Shown here in pieces: positions 54,801 to 62,158 of a DNA stretch of 64,000 nucleotides. The notes below the pieces were generated by a model that was not told the DNA's origin, did no database searches, and saw only the letters and a list, made by a program, of their open reading frames with translations. The position numbers and the translations under genes are program-made. Within the stretch, counting starts at the first letter, position 1. Every line of letters starts with the position of its first letter. The DNA comes from Desulfovibrio sp. JY (GTDB lineage Bacteria; Desulfobacterota; Desulfovibrionia; Desulfovibrionales; Desulfovibrionaceae), in assembly GCA_021730285.1 (NCBI GenBank), contig CP082962.1, positions 3,286,001 through 3,350,000 on the forward strand, given 5' to 3'.

Positions 54801-55923
54801 GGTCGCAACCTGGACCATCGAGGCCGCGCCCTTTTATGACGTGACCTTCCACGGCCTGCCTCCCGTCGGCATCGTGGCCGCAAACGGCTCCTGGCGGCCG
54901 CGTTTCACCCCCTGGCCGGGCGAAACCCTCACCTGCGACATCCGCCGGCCCAAGGCCGCGCCCGGGGAAACCCTCACCCTCGACCGCGCCGCGCTGACCG
55001 TGCGCCAGGGACGGCAGATGCGCGACAGCGAATTGTCCCTGACTTTCCGTTCGGCCAAGGGCGCGCGCCATGCGGTGCGCCTGCCGGCCGGGGCGGAAGT
55101 GACGCGTCTGCTCGTGGCCGGACGCGACACGCTGCCCACGGGAAAAAATGGGGAGGTGGGATTTGCCTTGCCGCCGGGCGTCACCGACGTGTCGCTGCGT
55201 TTCCGCGAGGCGTCGGGCACGGGGACTATACTGCGCACCCCGGCCCCGGATCTGGGCCTTCCCGCCGCTTCGGCCCGCACCCGGCTTGTCCTGCCCCCGG
55301 ACCGGTGGCTGGTCGGAGTCTTTGCCGCAACCCGGCTCGGCCCGGCCGTGCTGTACTGGGGCTGGCTGGCGGTGGTGGCGGCGTTGGGGCTCGGCCTGGC
55401 CGCCATTCCCGATACGCCGCTTTCGCGCTGGCAGTGGTTCATTTACGCCCTGGGCCTGTCCCAGGCCACGCCGCTGGGGTTTGTCCTGGCTGCGGGCTGG
55501 CTGGCGGCCCTTGCCTGGCGGCGTCGCGTCGCACCTTCCGGGGCGTTTTCCTTCGACGTCGTCCAGGTGCTTATGGTGCTGTTGGTGTTGGCCGGTTTGG
55601 CGGCGCTCTACGAGACCCTCGACGCCGGGCTGCTCGGCCTGCCGCGCATGCAGGTGGCCGGGGGCGGCTCCACGGCCACGGAACTGGTCTGGACCTGGGA
55701 CCGGGTGGCCGGGGCCCTGCCGTCGGCGACCGTCGTCTCCGCGCCCATGGCCGTTTTCCGGGCCCTGATGCTGGCCTGGGCGCTGTGGCTGGCTTGGTCG
55801 CTGCCGCGCTGGCTGCGTTGGGGGTTCGACAGCCTCACCACGGGCGGGGGCTGGCGGACACTGCGGTTTTCCTGGAAGCGGTCCGGGCGCGAGCGTCAGG
55901 GAAAAGACGGTGCAAACGGGTAA
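51847..55923 (+). CDS. Very large membrane protein, 1358 aa, unknown function
   Basis: From ATG 51847 (GGGAGG upstream) the protein starts with a signal peptide (FLACFLGAWLALAAVATAVA). A large beta-rich extracytoplasmic region (about 25-455) comes first. It is followed by a cluster of hydrophobic helices (about 460-560), a Pro/Ala-rich linker, and further helices (about 680-725). A second beta-rich domain (about 730-1160) follows, then four or so C-terminal helices (about 1165-1325). No enzyme motif is recognised. The architecture suggests an inner-membrane machine with two periplasmic beta domains, perhaps polysaccharide- or envelope-related (speculative). It is divergent from mutY. Confidence 0.75.
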   Translation: MRNFLACFLGAWLALAAVATAVAATGDIPPALVPWEGFALHGAAQELCPPRGNDAKARLCLFPASLRLDVQGNGADFSLRARLFDESAVPLPTDPGVWIERVTVGGRDVPVVAGEKGPVVWLPAGAYEMTGRLAWNREPEGLILPDGVGLVRLSRQGVAVPVAVSPAGELRLGGADAVKPVANGEHVRVFRLLADGVPMTVTTLFRLDVSGLARSVTLAGAVPPGAIPLAVRAPVAASLGPDGSLVLDAGPGRYDVEVVARYPGPVEKIGPVAAPYGREIWSYRADPNLRQTRAEGPAAIDPKTADVPEAWKNDPAFAVAAGATLAIHELGRGVPTGRDALNLTREMWLDFSGQGLSVRDTVSGENRSAWTLSLLAPGALGRVVMDGRDQPVVLVGGKDARGVELRTARLSLTAHSRYPDASAAIAAGGFDREFDHITTRLNLSPGWGLLAAFGPDTVRGGLLSSWSLLDLFLVFLLVVVAVGLRGPLAGAALGIFLLLSWHEPDAPTGVWLFVLAGAGLLRLAGEGGRFADKPGFRRFAMFFFGLSLLCLIVTAIPFAADQLRRAVAPQIGPPAFSGAPAGARLAGGRPPAPAPSVAPRTFARKKSLENAPDLLEMAMAPEAQDAAGGGGRLEFDPNAVIQTGPAMPDWHFATVTMEWKGPVAKGQTLRLVFVPPFVSSLLGFARVAFFGLALFFLCDRARLRRLRDLGRPAVAGLALAVALTGVSNVCRAGEFPDKALLDTLRDRLTEPARCFPHCLGSSGLDVRLENGRLTMTSLVDAAARVAAPFPAVSENWRPDAVRVDGAPGAALYREGESLFVLLEPGRHEVVLSGPAPGAVSFRITPGLLPPGRVRLSAPGYRSRGLDGLGGLAGPLELTRAEPDAAGSGPTAPTVDIAPFFEVTRTLRFGLAWEVETVVLRRSPLAGTAVASVPLVPGEMPDTAGVTVKDGVAEASFAAGQERVSWRSHLDPSGKLALTAPNGSAMVATWTIEAAPFYDVTFHGLPPVGIVAANGSWRPRFTPWPGETLTCDIRRPKAAPGETLTLDRAALTVRQGRQMRDSELSLTFRSAKGARHAVRLPAGAEVTRLLVAGRDTLPTGKNGEVGFALPPGVTDVSLRFREASGTGTILRTPAPDLGLPAASARTRLVLPPDRWLVGVFAATRLGPAVLYWGWLAVVAALGLGLAAIPDTPLSRWQWFIYALGLSQATPLGFVLAAGWLAALAWRRRVAPSGAFSFDVVQVLMVLLVLAGLAALYETLDAGLLGLPRMQVAGGGSTATELVWTWDRVAGALPSATVVSAPMAVFRALMLAWALWLAWSLPRWLRWGFDSLTTGGGWRTLRFSWKRSGRERQGKDGANG

Positions 55924-56042
55924 CCCCTTTCGGAGTACAGGGGGTTCGCCTGGTATTTAGGCGCGCCGGGATGTCCGGTGCGTCTTGGTATGTTTCTTGA
56001 ATAAATGAATCCCGTCGCAGTCGTGGCGACGGGAGGACGGCC

Positions 56043-56240
56043 ATGGAAACCGGATATTGCTGCCTGTGCGGTCGCTTGATCGGGCACTGGGATTTTTACG
56101 CCAGGCGGGCGGAGGGAAAAATTTGCAGTCGGTGTGTCCTGGATCGGGGAATCCCGTTGTCGGGTCGGTTGTCGCGTAACGGTATGCGAAGGTCCAGAAT
56201 CCACCAAATGGTTGCCGGAAAAGAATATTTGCTTCAGTAA
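56043..56240 (+). CDS. Small zinc-ribbon-like protein, 65 aa
   Basis: Begins METGYCCLCGRLIGHW, with GGGAGGA upstream of the ATG. Two CxxC pairs (CLCG near residue 7, CSRC near 29) suit a structural zinc site, and the C-terminus is basic. A GC-rich hairpin (CCCGTCGC...GCGACGGG, 56013-56035) lies just before the start and overlaps the ribosome-binding region. The function is unknown. Confidence 0.65.
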   Translation: METGYCCLCGRLIGHWDFYARRAEGKICSRCVLDRGIPLSGRLSRNGMRRSRIHQMVAGKEYLLQ

Positions 56241-56270
56241 ATGACAAAGGCAAGCGGTCCGATACCGGTT

Positions 56271-56299
56271 TTGCCATTGTCCTGCGGATCTGCTAGAAG
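56271..56299 (+). promoter_or_regulatory. Putative promoter of the Rrf2 gene
   Basis: TTGCCA (56271-56276), 17-bp spacer, TAGAAG (56294-56299), about 48 bp before the start codon. Confidence 0.45.
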
Positions 56300-56346
56300 C
56301 CCCTTGTTCGGTTTTGCACAAAACTGAAAGAAGGGGAATGACGCCC

Positions 56347-56784
56347 ATGCAGCTCACCACGCGCAGCCGTTACGGCTTGCGCATGCTTCTTGATATCGCC
56401 CTGCACGGGGGCGAACGTCCGGTCCGCATCCAGGATATCGCCAAGCGCCGCAATATTTCCGTGAAGTATTTGGAGCAGTTGATCCGGGCGCTTAAAAAGG
56501 CCGGTTTCATCAACAGCAAGCGCGGCCCGCGCGGCGGCCACGTCCTGGCCGTACCCCCCGAGGAAATCCGGGTGGGCGATGTGGTCCGGGCCCTGGAAAG
56601 CCGACCCGAACTGACCGAGTGCGTGGGCAACCCCGAAACCTGCCTGATCGCGGCGGACTGCGTTACCCGCCAGATCTGGGCCAGGGCCACGGAAAGCCTT
56701 TTCCGCGAACTCGACGCCATACGGATTTCGGACATGCTGGATCAGGCCCAGAAAGCCGAAATCCTGGGCCTGCCCTGCTGCTGA
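56347..56784 (+). CDS. Rrf2 family transcriptional regulator (IscR-like)
   Basis: 145 aa from ATG 56347. The alternative ATG 56338 is too close to AAGGGG. The winged helix is MQLTTRSRYGLRMLLDIAL...ISVKYLEQLIRALKKAGF...KRGPRGGH. Three conserved cysteines (ECVGNPETCLIAADC) match the Fe-S ligand set of IscR-type Rrf2 proteins. It probably senses iron-sulfur or redox status. No isc genes are in the window, so the target is unknown. Confidence 0.9.
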   Translation: MQLTTRSRYGLRMLLDIALHGGERPVRIQDIAKRRNISVKYLEQLIRALKKAGFINSKRGPRGGHVLAVPPEEIRVGDVVRALESRPELTECVGNPETCLIAADCVTRQIWARATESLFRELDAIRISDMLDQAQKAEILGLPCC

Positions 56785-56872
56785 CCGCCGGCTGTCGGCG
56801 TGGCGCGCCGACGGGATGGTATCCCGCCGGCATCCGTCGCATGGGATCGATGGTCCCGCCTGGGCCGGGCCG

Positions 56873-57736
56873 TTACAGGGCGAAGCGCAGTCCGGGCACG
56901 GCCGGGATGAGCTTAAGTTCGCGGCAGTGCTCGGCGAAATAGATCAGGCTCGCCCGGGCCGCCGCATCGAAATCGTAATTGACCACCCGCAAATAGGCGA
57001 GCAGGGCCTCGGGGCCGATCCAGTCCGGCCGTGAAGGCGCGCCCACCAGTTCCGGCAAGGTCCGGGGCAGGGCGGCGTTTATGGCCAAAAGCCGCTCATG
57101 CATCCGGCGAAGTCCCGACAGGCGCTTGTCCGCCAACCCCTCCCGCACGATCCACAAGGCAAAGACGAACGGCGTGCCGGCGTATTCGCGCCAGGCCTGG
57201 CCGAGGTCCGTCACGTGCCAGCCGGCCGGCGGCTCGAGATAGCGCCTAAGCGCCAGATCGCCGATTTCCACAAAGGGTTTTCCCGTGGCGAGGCCGGTCC
57301 CGGGCGGCACGGTCTCGAAACGGACCTCGGGAAATTTCCAGGCAAAGCGCCACAGGACCTTGAGCAGCGCGTTGGAGCTGGCCGAGGCCCCGGAGAGCAG
57401 CACCGGGTCGCCGGTGCGGGCCAGATGCCCGGGCAGCTCGGCCAGGGGAACCGGCGAGAGCAGGAGCACGCTTTGGATCGGGCTCGTGGCCGCCCGGATG
57501 CACAGGTCCGGCAGCAGGGTAAAGGCTTCGGGATTGGCCAGATAGGCGAAGGCCGAGGCCGGCGCAGCGTCGATGGCCCCGGTCGCCAGCGCGCTGTTGA
57601 GCGCGGACGGATGTCCGGGCACGTAGGTGATGTCCGGGCCTTCGGGAAAGGCCGGAACGAGCGCTTCGTAGAGCGGCCAGACGTTCAGGTAGGCGATGCG
57701 GCCAAGGCGCAGGGGGCCGTTGTCCTCGTGCGGCAT
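56873..57736 (-). CDS. mqnA: Chorismate dehydratase MqnA (futalosine menaquinone pathway)
   Basis: 287 aa from ATG 57736 with AAGGAG 8 nt upstream. The periplasmic-binding-protein-like fold of MqnA/MqnD is seen in RLGRIAYLNVWPLYEAL, PSALNSALATGAIDAAPASAFAYL, SGASASSNALLKVL and TPFVFALWIVREG. It is the first step of the futalosine route to menaquinone. It is separated from adk by a terminator, so it has its own promoter. Confidence 0.9.
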   Translation of the reverse strand: MPHEDNGPLRLGRIAYLNVWPLYEALVPAFPEGPDITYVPGHPSALNSALATGAIDAAPASAFAYLANPEAFTLLPDLCIRAATSPIQSVLLLSPVPLAELPGHLARTGDPVLLSGASASSNALLKVLWRFAWKFPEVRFETVPPGTGLATGKPFVEIGDLALRRYLEPPAGWHVTDLGQAWREYAGTPFVFALWIVREGLADKRLSGLRRMHERLLAINAALPRTLPELVGAPSRPDWIGPEALLAYLRVVNYDFDAAARASLIYFAEHCRELKLIPAVPGLRFAL

Positions 57737-57753
57737 GGAGGTACTCCTTGGAT

Positions 57754-57789
57754 AAAAAACGGCCCCGAAGGTATTCCCCCCGGGGCCGT
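57754..57789 (-). terminator. Rho-independent terminator of adk
   Basis: Perfect 9-bp stem ACGGCCCCG/CGGGGCCGT on the minus strand with a 13-nt loop, followed by TTTTTT. It lies 23 bp after the adk stop. Confidence 0.92.
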
Positions 57790-57812
57790 CAGGCAAGGCG
57801 AATTCCGGTGAA

Positions 57813-58484
57813 CTAGGCGAGCTGGGCCAGCAGGGTCTCCTTGATGGAGTCGATGGAGCCTTCGCCGTTGAGTTCGATATATTTGGTTTTACCCTTGGCG
57901 GCCAGGTCCTTGTAGAAATAGGCGGCGGCCATGGTGCCGGTCTTGGTGTCGTAGTAGATGTCGTGGCGCTTGCCGATGGCGGCCTCGTCCTGGTCGTCGG
58001 CGCGGGTCTTGAGGTCGCCGCCGCACACCCGGCACTTGTCGCCGTTGGGCTTGATGGCGTCGATGAAGATGTTGTTGGGATGATTGTTGTCGTTGACGCA
58101 CAGGCGACGGCCCATGATGCGGTTCTTGGCGACTTCGCGGGGCAGCAGGATCTCGATGACGTAATCGAGCTTCATGCCTTCCTTTTGCAGGGCGTCCCAG
58201 AGCTTCTCGGCCTGGACCATGTTGCGGGGGAAGCCGTCGAGCAGCCAGCCGCCCGCGCCCTTGGCCTTGAGCGTCTCGAGGATCATGGGGATGGTGATCT
58301 CGTCCGGGACCAGCTCGCCCTTGTCGATGAAGCCCTTGGCTTTCTTGCCGAGCTCGGTGCCGCCGCCGATATGTTCGCGGAAGATCGCCCCGGACTCGAT
58401 ATGGGCCAGATTATACTTCTTTTTCACCAGGGAACCCTGGGTGCCCTTGCCGCTTCCGTTGGGACCGAAGATAAGGATATTCAC
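57813..58484 (-). CDS. adk: Adenylate kinase
   Basis: 223 aa from GTG 58484, which has GGAGG 8 nt upstream; ATG 58499 would add 5 residues. P-loop FGPNGSGKGTQ, LID-type segment GRRLCVNDNNHPNN...KCRVCGG with three Cys and a His that may bind zinc, and DGFPRN are present. It interconverts AMP, ADP and ATP. The same frame is open upstream into tilS. A promoter-like TTGACA-N17-TAGTGA lies just upstream, so independent expression is likely. Confidence 0.92.
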   Translation of the reverse strand: MNILIFGPNGSGKGTQGSLVKKKYNLAHIESGAIFREHIGGGTELGKKAKGFIDKGELVPDEITIPMILETLKAKGAGGWLLDGFPRNMVQAEKLWDALQKEGMKLDYVIEILLPREVAKNRIMGRRLCVNDNNHPNNIFIDAIKPNGDKCRVCGGDLKTRADDQDEAAIGKRHDIYYDTKTGTMAAAYFYKDLAAKGKTKYIELNGEGSIDSIKETLLAQLA

Positions 58485-59615
58485 CGGGACAGCCTCCATG
58501 TTTGATTTTTCACAATCGGCTTCACTACCCTCCTGGACAAGCCCTGTCAATGGCTCCGCCCGGTTTCCCGCCGTCATCGGCCCGGTCGGTTTGGGGTGAA
58601 ACGTGAGCGTCCGGCGGCCGACCCGGGCCGTCTTGTCACCGGGAAACTGGAACACCCGTCCGGTGGTCCGCTTGGCGACGGCCGCGTCCAGGGCGAAAAG
58701 CGCCTCGGCCAGGGCCTGACCCGGGCCGCAGGCGGAAAGCGCCCGGCGGTACAGGCGCAACCGCAAGGCCGGGTGGAGTCCGATAAGCGCCGCCATGGGG
58801 AGCGCGGTCGGGTCCGGGAAAACGGGCAGGGAGGCTTCGAGAAAGTCCTCGTCGATGCGGGCCTGCCGCCACAGCCTGGTCGCCGCCTCGCCATGGCGCG
58901 GGTTCTCGGCGGTGATGCGCGGCAGGATGTCCCGGCGTACCCGGTTTCGCCGGTAGGCCGGGTCGTCATTGGATGGATCGCGGAGGACGGGCAGGGAGAG
59001 GGCCGTTACGAACGCCTCGATATCGCTTCGGGGGGTCAAAAGGAGCGGGCGCAGGATGCGCCGCCCCGGATCGAGGGCGGCCATGCCGCCGAGCCCCGGC
59101 CAGCCCGTGCCCCGGATCAGCCGCAGGATCTGGTCCTCGGCCAGATCGTCGCGCTGGTGGCCGAGCACCGTCCAGGCCTTGGGGCGCTCCCGGCGCAGCT
59201 CCTCGAAGAAGGCGTAGCGGGCGATGCGGCCGGCATCTTCCAGGCCGGTGCCGCGCGTGCGGGCCAGGTCGGCCACATCCACGCGGCGCTCGTGAAAGGG
59301 GACGTCCCAGGCGGCGCAAAACGCCCTGGCGGCCGCGGCCTCGGCCGCGGATTCGGGACGGAGGCCGTGATCCAGATGGGCGGCTTCGAGGCGGGCGCCC
59401 AGGCGCGGGCCAAGTGCCGCCAGGACGGCGAGGAGGACGGCGGAATCCGGTCCGCCCGAAAAGCCGACGATCCAGGTCGCACCCCGGGGCGCATGGCCGC
59501 ACTGCCCGACGAGAAATTCCTCCACACCAAGGCACAGCAGGGCCTGCTTGCGGGGGAGGGCGTCGAGGCGCGGCCGCGCGCCCTGCGGCGCGGACCGTTT
59601 CGAGGCGGGTGGCAT
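57813..59615 (-). CDS. tilS: TilS (tRNA-Ile lysidine synthase), reading frame open through adk
   Basis: The first 345 residues are TilS: PP-loop GFSGGPDSAVLLAVLAAL, AHLDHGLRPESAAEAA, GHQRDDLAEDQILRLIRGTG and RRNRVRRDILPRI. It modifies C34 of tRNA-Ile(CAU) to lysidine. No stop codon occurs before adk. The frame reads through a 25-residue linker (AEPLTGLVQEGSEADCEKSN region) straight into adenylate kinase, giving a possible 600-aa fusion. Either a true bifunctional protein is made or adk is also initiated internally at GTG 58484. ATG 59615 has no clear Shine-Dalgarno. Confidence 0.8.
   Translation of the reverse strand: MPPASKRSAPQGARPRLDALPRKQALLCLGVEEFLVGQCGHAPRGATWIVGFSGGPDSAVLLAVLAALGPRLGARLEAAHLDHGLRPESAAEAAAARAFCAAWDVPFHERRVDVADLARTRGTGLEDAGRIARYAFFEELRRERPKAWTVLGHQRDDLAEDQILRLIRGTGWPGLGGMAALDPGRRILRPLLLTPRSDIEAFVTALSLPVLRDPSNDDPAYRRNRVRRDILPRITAENPRHGEAATRLWRQARIDEDFLEASLPVFPDPTALPMAALIGLHPALRLRLYRRALSACGPGQALAEALFALDAAVAKRTTGRVFQFPGDKTARVGRRTLTFHPKPTGPMTAGNRAEPLTGLVQEGSEADCEKSNMEAVPVNILIFGPNGSGKGTQGSLVKKKYNLAHIESGAIFREHIGGGTELGKKAKGFIDKGELVPDEITIPMILETLKAKGAGGWLLDGFPRNMVQAEKLWDALQKEGMKLDYVIEILLPREVAKNRIMGRRLCVNDNNHPNNIFIDAIKPNGDKCRVCGGDLKTRADDQDEAAIGKRHDIYYDTKTGTMAAAYFYKDLAAKGKTKYIELNGEGSIDSIKETLLAQLA
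58522..58550 (-). promoter_or_regulatory. Possible adk promoter inside the tilS frame
   Basis: TTGACA (58545-58550) and TAGTGA (58522-58527) on the minus strand with a 17-bp spacer, about 40 bp upstream of the adk GTG. Confidence 0.45.
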
Positions 59616-59625
59616 CCGGGCCGGG

Positions 59626-59961
59626 TCAGACCGGAATGTCGAGTTCCCGGATGAAGTTGTCCAGGAAGTCGATCATCTGCTGGCGTTGTTCGGTGGTGCA
59701 GTAGCTGATGCAGGAACAGCGCAGCTTGCCCCGGCCGCGCACGAGCAGTTCGAGCTTGAGCCAGTTGCGGCCGGTTTCGAGAATGAGCATGTACGGGCCG
59801 CATTCGCCGTAGTGCTGCTGTTGCTCGTCGTTTAACATCTCCTGGGGGAAGGGGATGTAGTAGATGTGGTCCAGGGGGCCCTTGAAGCCTTTCTCGGCCA
59901 ACTGGCGCTCGATGATCTCCATGTTGTCGGCGGAGACTTCGTCTATCAGGTAGGATCGCAT
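59626..59961 (-). CDS. Conserved hypothetical protein of the hemA operon, 111 aa
   Basis: Starts MRSYLIDEVSADNMEIIERQ at ATG 59961, 3 bp after the hemA stop, and ends 10 bp before tilS. It contains a CSCISYCT cysteine cluster (three Cys in six residues) and a LDNFIRELDIPV C-terminus. I do not recognise a family. The close spacing implies co-transcription with hemA. Confidence 0.8.
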   Translation of the reverse strand: MRSYLIDEVSADNMEIIERQLAEKGFKGPLDHIYYIPFPQEMLNDEQQQHYGECGPYMLILETGRNWLKLELLVRGRGKLRCSCISYCTTEQRQQMIDFLDNFIRELDIPV

Positions 59962-59964
59962 GGC

Positions 59965-61326
59965 TTACTCGCTTGTATCCGTCGCGTCGGGGTTGGGGGC
60001 CTTTTCCCCGCCCATAGGCGGTTTCCGGTCCGCGTGGGCGTCGTCCGGCGTGTGTTCGCGGTCCAGGTTGTACATGCGGCGGGTGAGGTCGATGAACCTG
60101 TCCCCCTTTTCCTCCCTGGCCCGGCGCTTGAGAAAGATGATGGGCTCGTGCAGGAGCTTGTGGCTGATGGACAGGGACAGGGTCTCGATGGCCCGGCGGG
60201 TCTCGTCGGAAACGTCCGGACCCAGGCGTCGCAGGGTCTTGTGCAGTTCCCGGCGGGCGATATCCTCCCCGGTTTGCAGCAGGTCCACGATGGTCGGCTT
60301 GACGTCCAGGGACTTGAGCCATTCGCCGAAGCGTTCCACCTGCAGCCGGATGATGTCCCGGGCCCGGGCCGCTTCCTCGCGACGCTGGGCCAGGTTTTCC
60401 TCCACGACTTCCTGGAGGTCGTCGATGTCATACAAATATACGTTGTCCAGGCTGTTGACGTCGGGGTCTATATCGCGAGGCACCGCGATGTCGATAAAAA
60501 ACATCGGCTTGTGCTTGCGGGCTTTGAGCACGCCCCGCATGTTCCTGGCGCGCAGAATGACATGGGGCGCACCGGTGGAGCTGATGACGATATCCACCTC
60601 GGGCAGGCGCGACACGAACTCCTCGAAGGCCACCGGGCGTCCCTTGAACCGCGCCGCCAGCTCCTCGGCCCGGGCGTAGGTCCGGTTGGCCACCAGGATC
60701 TCCGAGATCCCGGCGTTTAGGAGGTGCAGGGCCGCCAGCTCCGCCATCTCGCCGGCGCCCACGAGCATGGCCTTCTTGCCGGCCATTTCCCCGAAAATGC
60801 GCTTGGCCAGTTCCACCGCCGCGTAGCTGATGGAAACGGCGCTGGCGCCGATGCCTGTGGCCGTGCGCACCTTTTTGGCCACGGAAAAGGACTTGTGGCA
60901 CAGCCTATTGGTGATGACTCCCGCCGTGTTGCAACTGACGGCGTGGCGGTAGGCCGCCTTGAGCTGTCCCAATATCTGCGGCTCGCCGAGGACCAGGGAA
61001 TCCAGGCCCGAGGCCACGCAAAAAAGGTGCTCCACGGCGGCAAGTCCCTGGTGCTCGTAGAGGTGCGGGGCCAGGGCGGCGGCGTCCTGGCCGCAGTACT
61101 CGGCCCAGGCCTCAAGCACGACGGGCCGCACGTCGCGGCCGGGGTCGTCGGCCACGACCACCTCCACCCGGTTGCAGGTGGAGAGCACGAGGGCTTCGCG
61201 CAGGCGGGCGTCGCCGCGCACCAGAAGTTCGCCGAGTTTGGGGCGGTCGCCCAGGGCGAACGCTTCCCGGACATCAACGCCGGCGGTCTTATGGTTGAGT
61301 CCGAACAGGTATATTTGTTGCTCCAT
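59965..61326 (-). CDS. hemA: Glutamyl-tRNA reductase
   Basis: 453 aa from ATG 61326. Catalytic Cys51 lies in VLSTCNRVEV. The N-terminal FGLNHKTAGVDVRE, NADP-binding AMLVGAGEMAELAALHL and EFVSRLPEVDIVISSTGAPH, and the C-terminal dimerisation helix are present. It makes glutamate-1-semialdehyde, the first tetrapyrrole intermediate. The C-terminal 30 residues are an extra hydrophilic tail. It overlaps ccsA by 38 bp. Confidence 0.95.
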   Translation of the reverse strand: MEQQIYLFGLNHKTAGVDVREAFALGDRPKLGELLVRGDARLREALVLSTCNRVEVVVADDPGRDVRPVVLEAWAEYCGQDAAALAPHLYEHQGLAAVEHLFCVASGLDSLVLGEPQILGQLKAAYRHAVSCNTAGVITNRLCHKSFSVAKKVRTATGIGASAVSISYAAVELAKRIFGEMAGKKAMLVGAGEMAELAALHLLNAGISEILVANRTYARAEELAARFKGRPVAFEEFVSRLPEVDIVISSTGAPHVILRARNMRGVLKARKHKPMFFIDIAVPRDIDPDVNSLDNVYLYDIDDLQEVVEENLAQRREEAARARDIIRLQVERFGEWLKSLDVKPTIVDLLQTGEDIARRELHKTLRRLGPDVSDETRRAIETLSLSISHKLLHEPIIFLKRRAREEKGDRFIDLTRRMYNLDREHTPDDAHADRKPPMGGEKAPNPDATDTSE

Positions 61327-62158
61327 CGATATATCGCGCGAAACTATGGTGTGTTGGCACAAAAAAGTTGATGACAAGCAAGGACACGAGGGTCAGGCAG
61401 AAGATCCAGATGGCCAGTTTCGCGGTCTTGCGCCCCCGCCAGCCGATAAACAGGCGCTGATGGAACAGGAAGGCGAAAAGCAGCCAGACGCCAATAGCAA
61501 TGATCTCCTTGGGATCATAGGAAAAAATACGGTTCCAGGTAATCTTGGCCCAGATGAATCCCGACAAAAGGCCAATGGTGTAGAGCGGAAAACCGGCGGC
61601 CACGGCCCAACGGTTGACCGTGTCGCAGGTGGACAGGGCGGGCAGGGCCTTGGAAAACTCCGAGAGCTTTTCCTTGGTCTTGATCTTGTGCTCCAGGTAT
61701 AGGTAGGCCAACCCCGCGCCACAGGCCATGGCGAGGAGGCTGATGGCCAGAAACAGCGCCCCGATGTGCAGCCCGAAGAACAGTCCCCCCAGGGCCTTGG
61801 GCAGCGGCATGCGCTGGGCCGTGACCGCCTGGGAGGAGAGGAACAGAAACAGGGCCAACGGGGCGGCCAAAAGTCCCAGCATCTCGAGGCGCAGCCGCCA
61901 CCAGAGAAACAGGCAGATGAGCAGCAGGCTCCAGGCGAGCAGGCTGAAGTAGAATTCGCCCAGGAGCAAGGCCGCGCCGCCTTCTGTCGCCAGCAGCACG
62001 ACAAGGTCCACGGTGTGCAGCACAAAGCCGGTCACGGTGAGGCCTTCGCCCGCGCGACGAAGCGGCCGCCTGCCTGAAACCACACCCAGCAGATGCAGGG
62101 TGGCCCCGAGGAAGTAGGCGCTAAGGACCAGGATGAAAAGGACGTTAAGCGCCGGCAT
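61289..62158 (-). CDS. Cytochrome c assembly protein CcsA/HemX family
   Basis: 289 aa from ATG 62158. Eight hydrophobic helices are visible. Conserved His is in FGLHIGALFLA, and WAKITWNRIFSYDPKE corresponds to the WWD-like heme-handling motif of CcmC/CcsA proteins. In the HemX context it is linked to hemA, where homologues modulate HemA levels or handle heme. The name cannot be decided between CcsA and HemX. It overlaps the siroheme gene by 14 bp. Confidence 0.85.
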   Translation of the reverse strand: MPALNVLFILVLSAYFLGATLHLLGVVSGRRPLRRAGEGLTVTGFVLHTVDLVVLLATEGGAALLLGEFYFSLLAWSLLLICLFLWWRLRLEMLGLLAAPLALFLFLSSQAVTAQRMPLPKALGGLFFGLHIGALFLAISLLAMACGAGLAYLYLEHKIKTKEKLSEFSKALPALSTCDTVNRWAVAAGFPLYTIGLLSGFIWAKITWNRIFSYDPKEIIAIGVWLLFAFLFHQRLFIGWRGRKTAKLAIWIFCLTLVSLLVINFFVPTHHSFARYIDGATNIPVRTQP

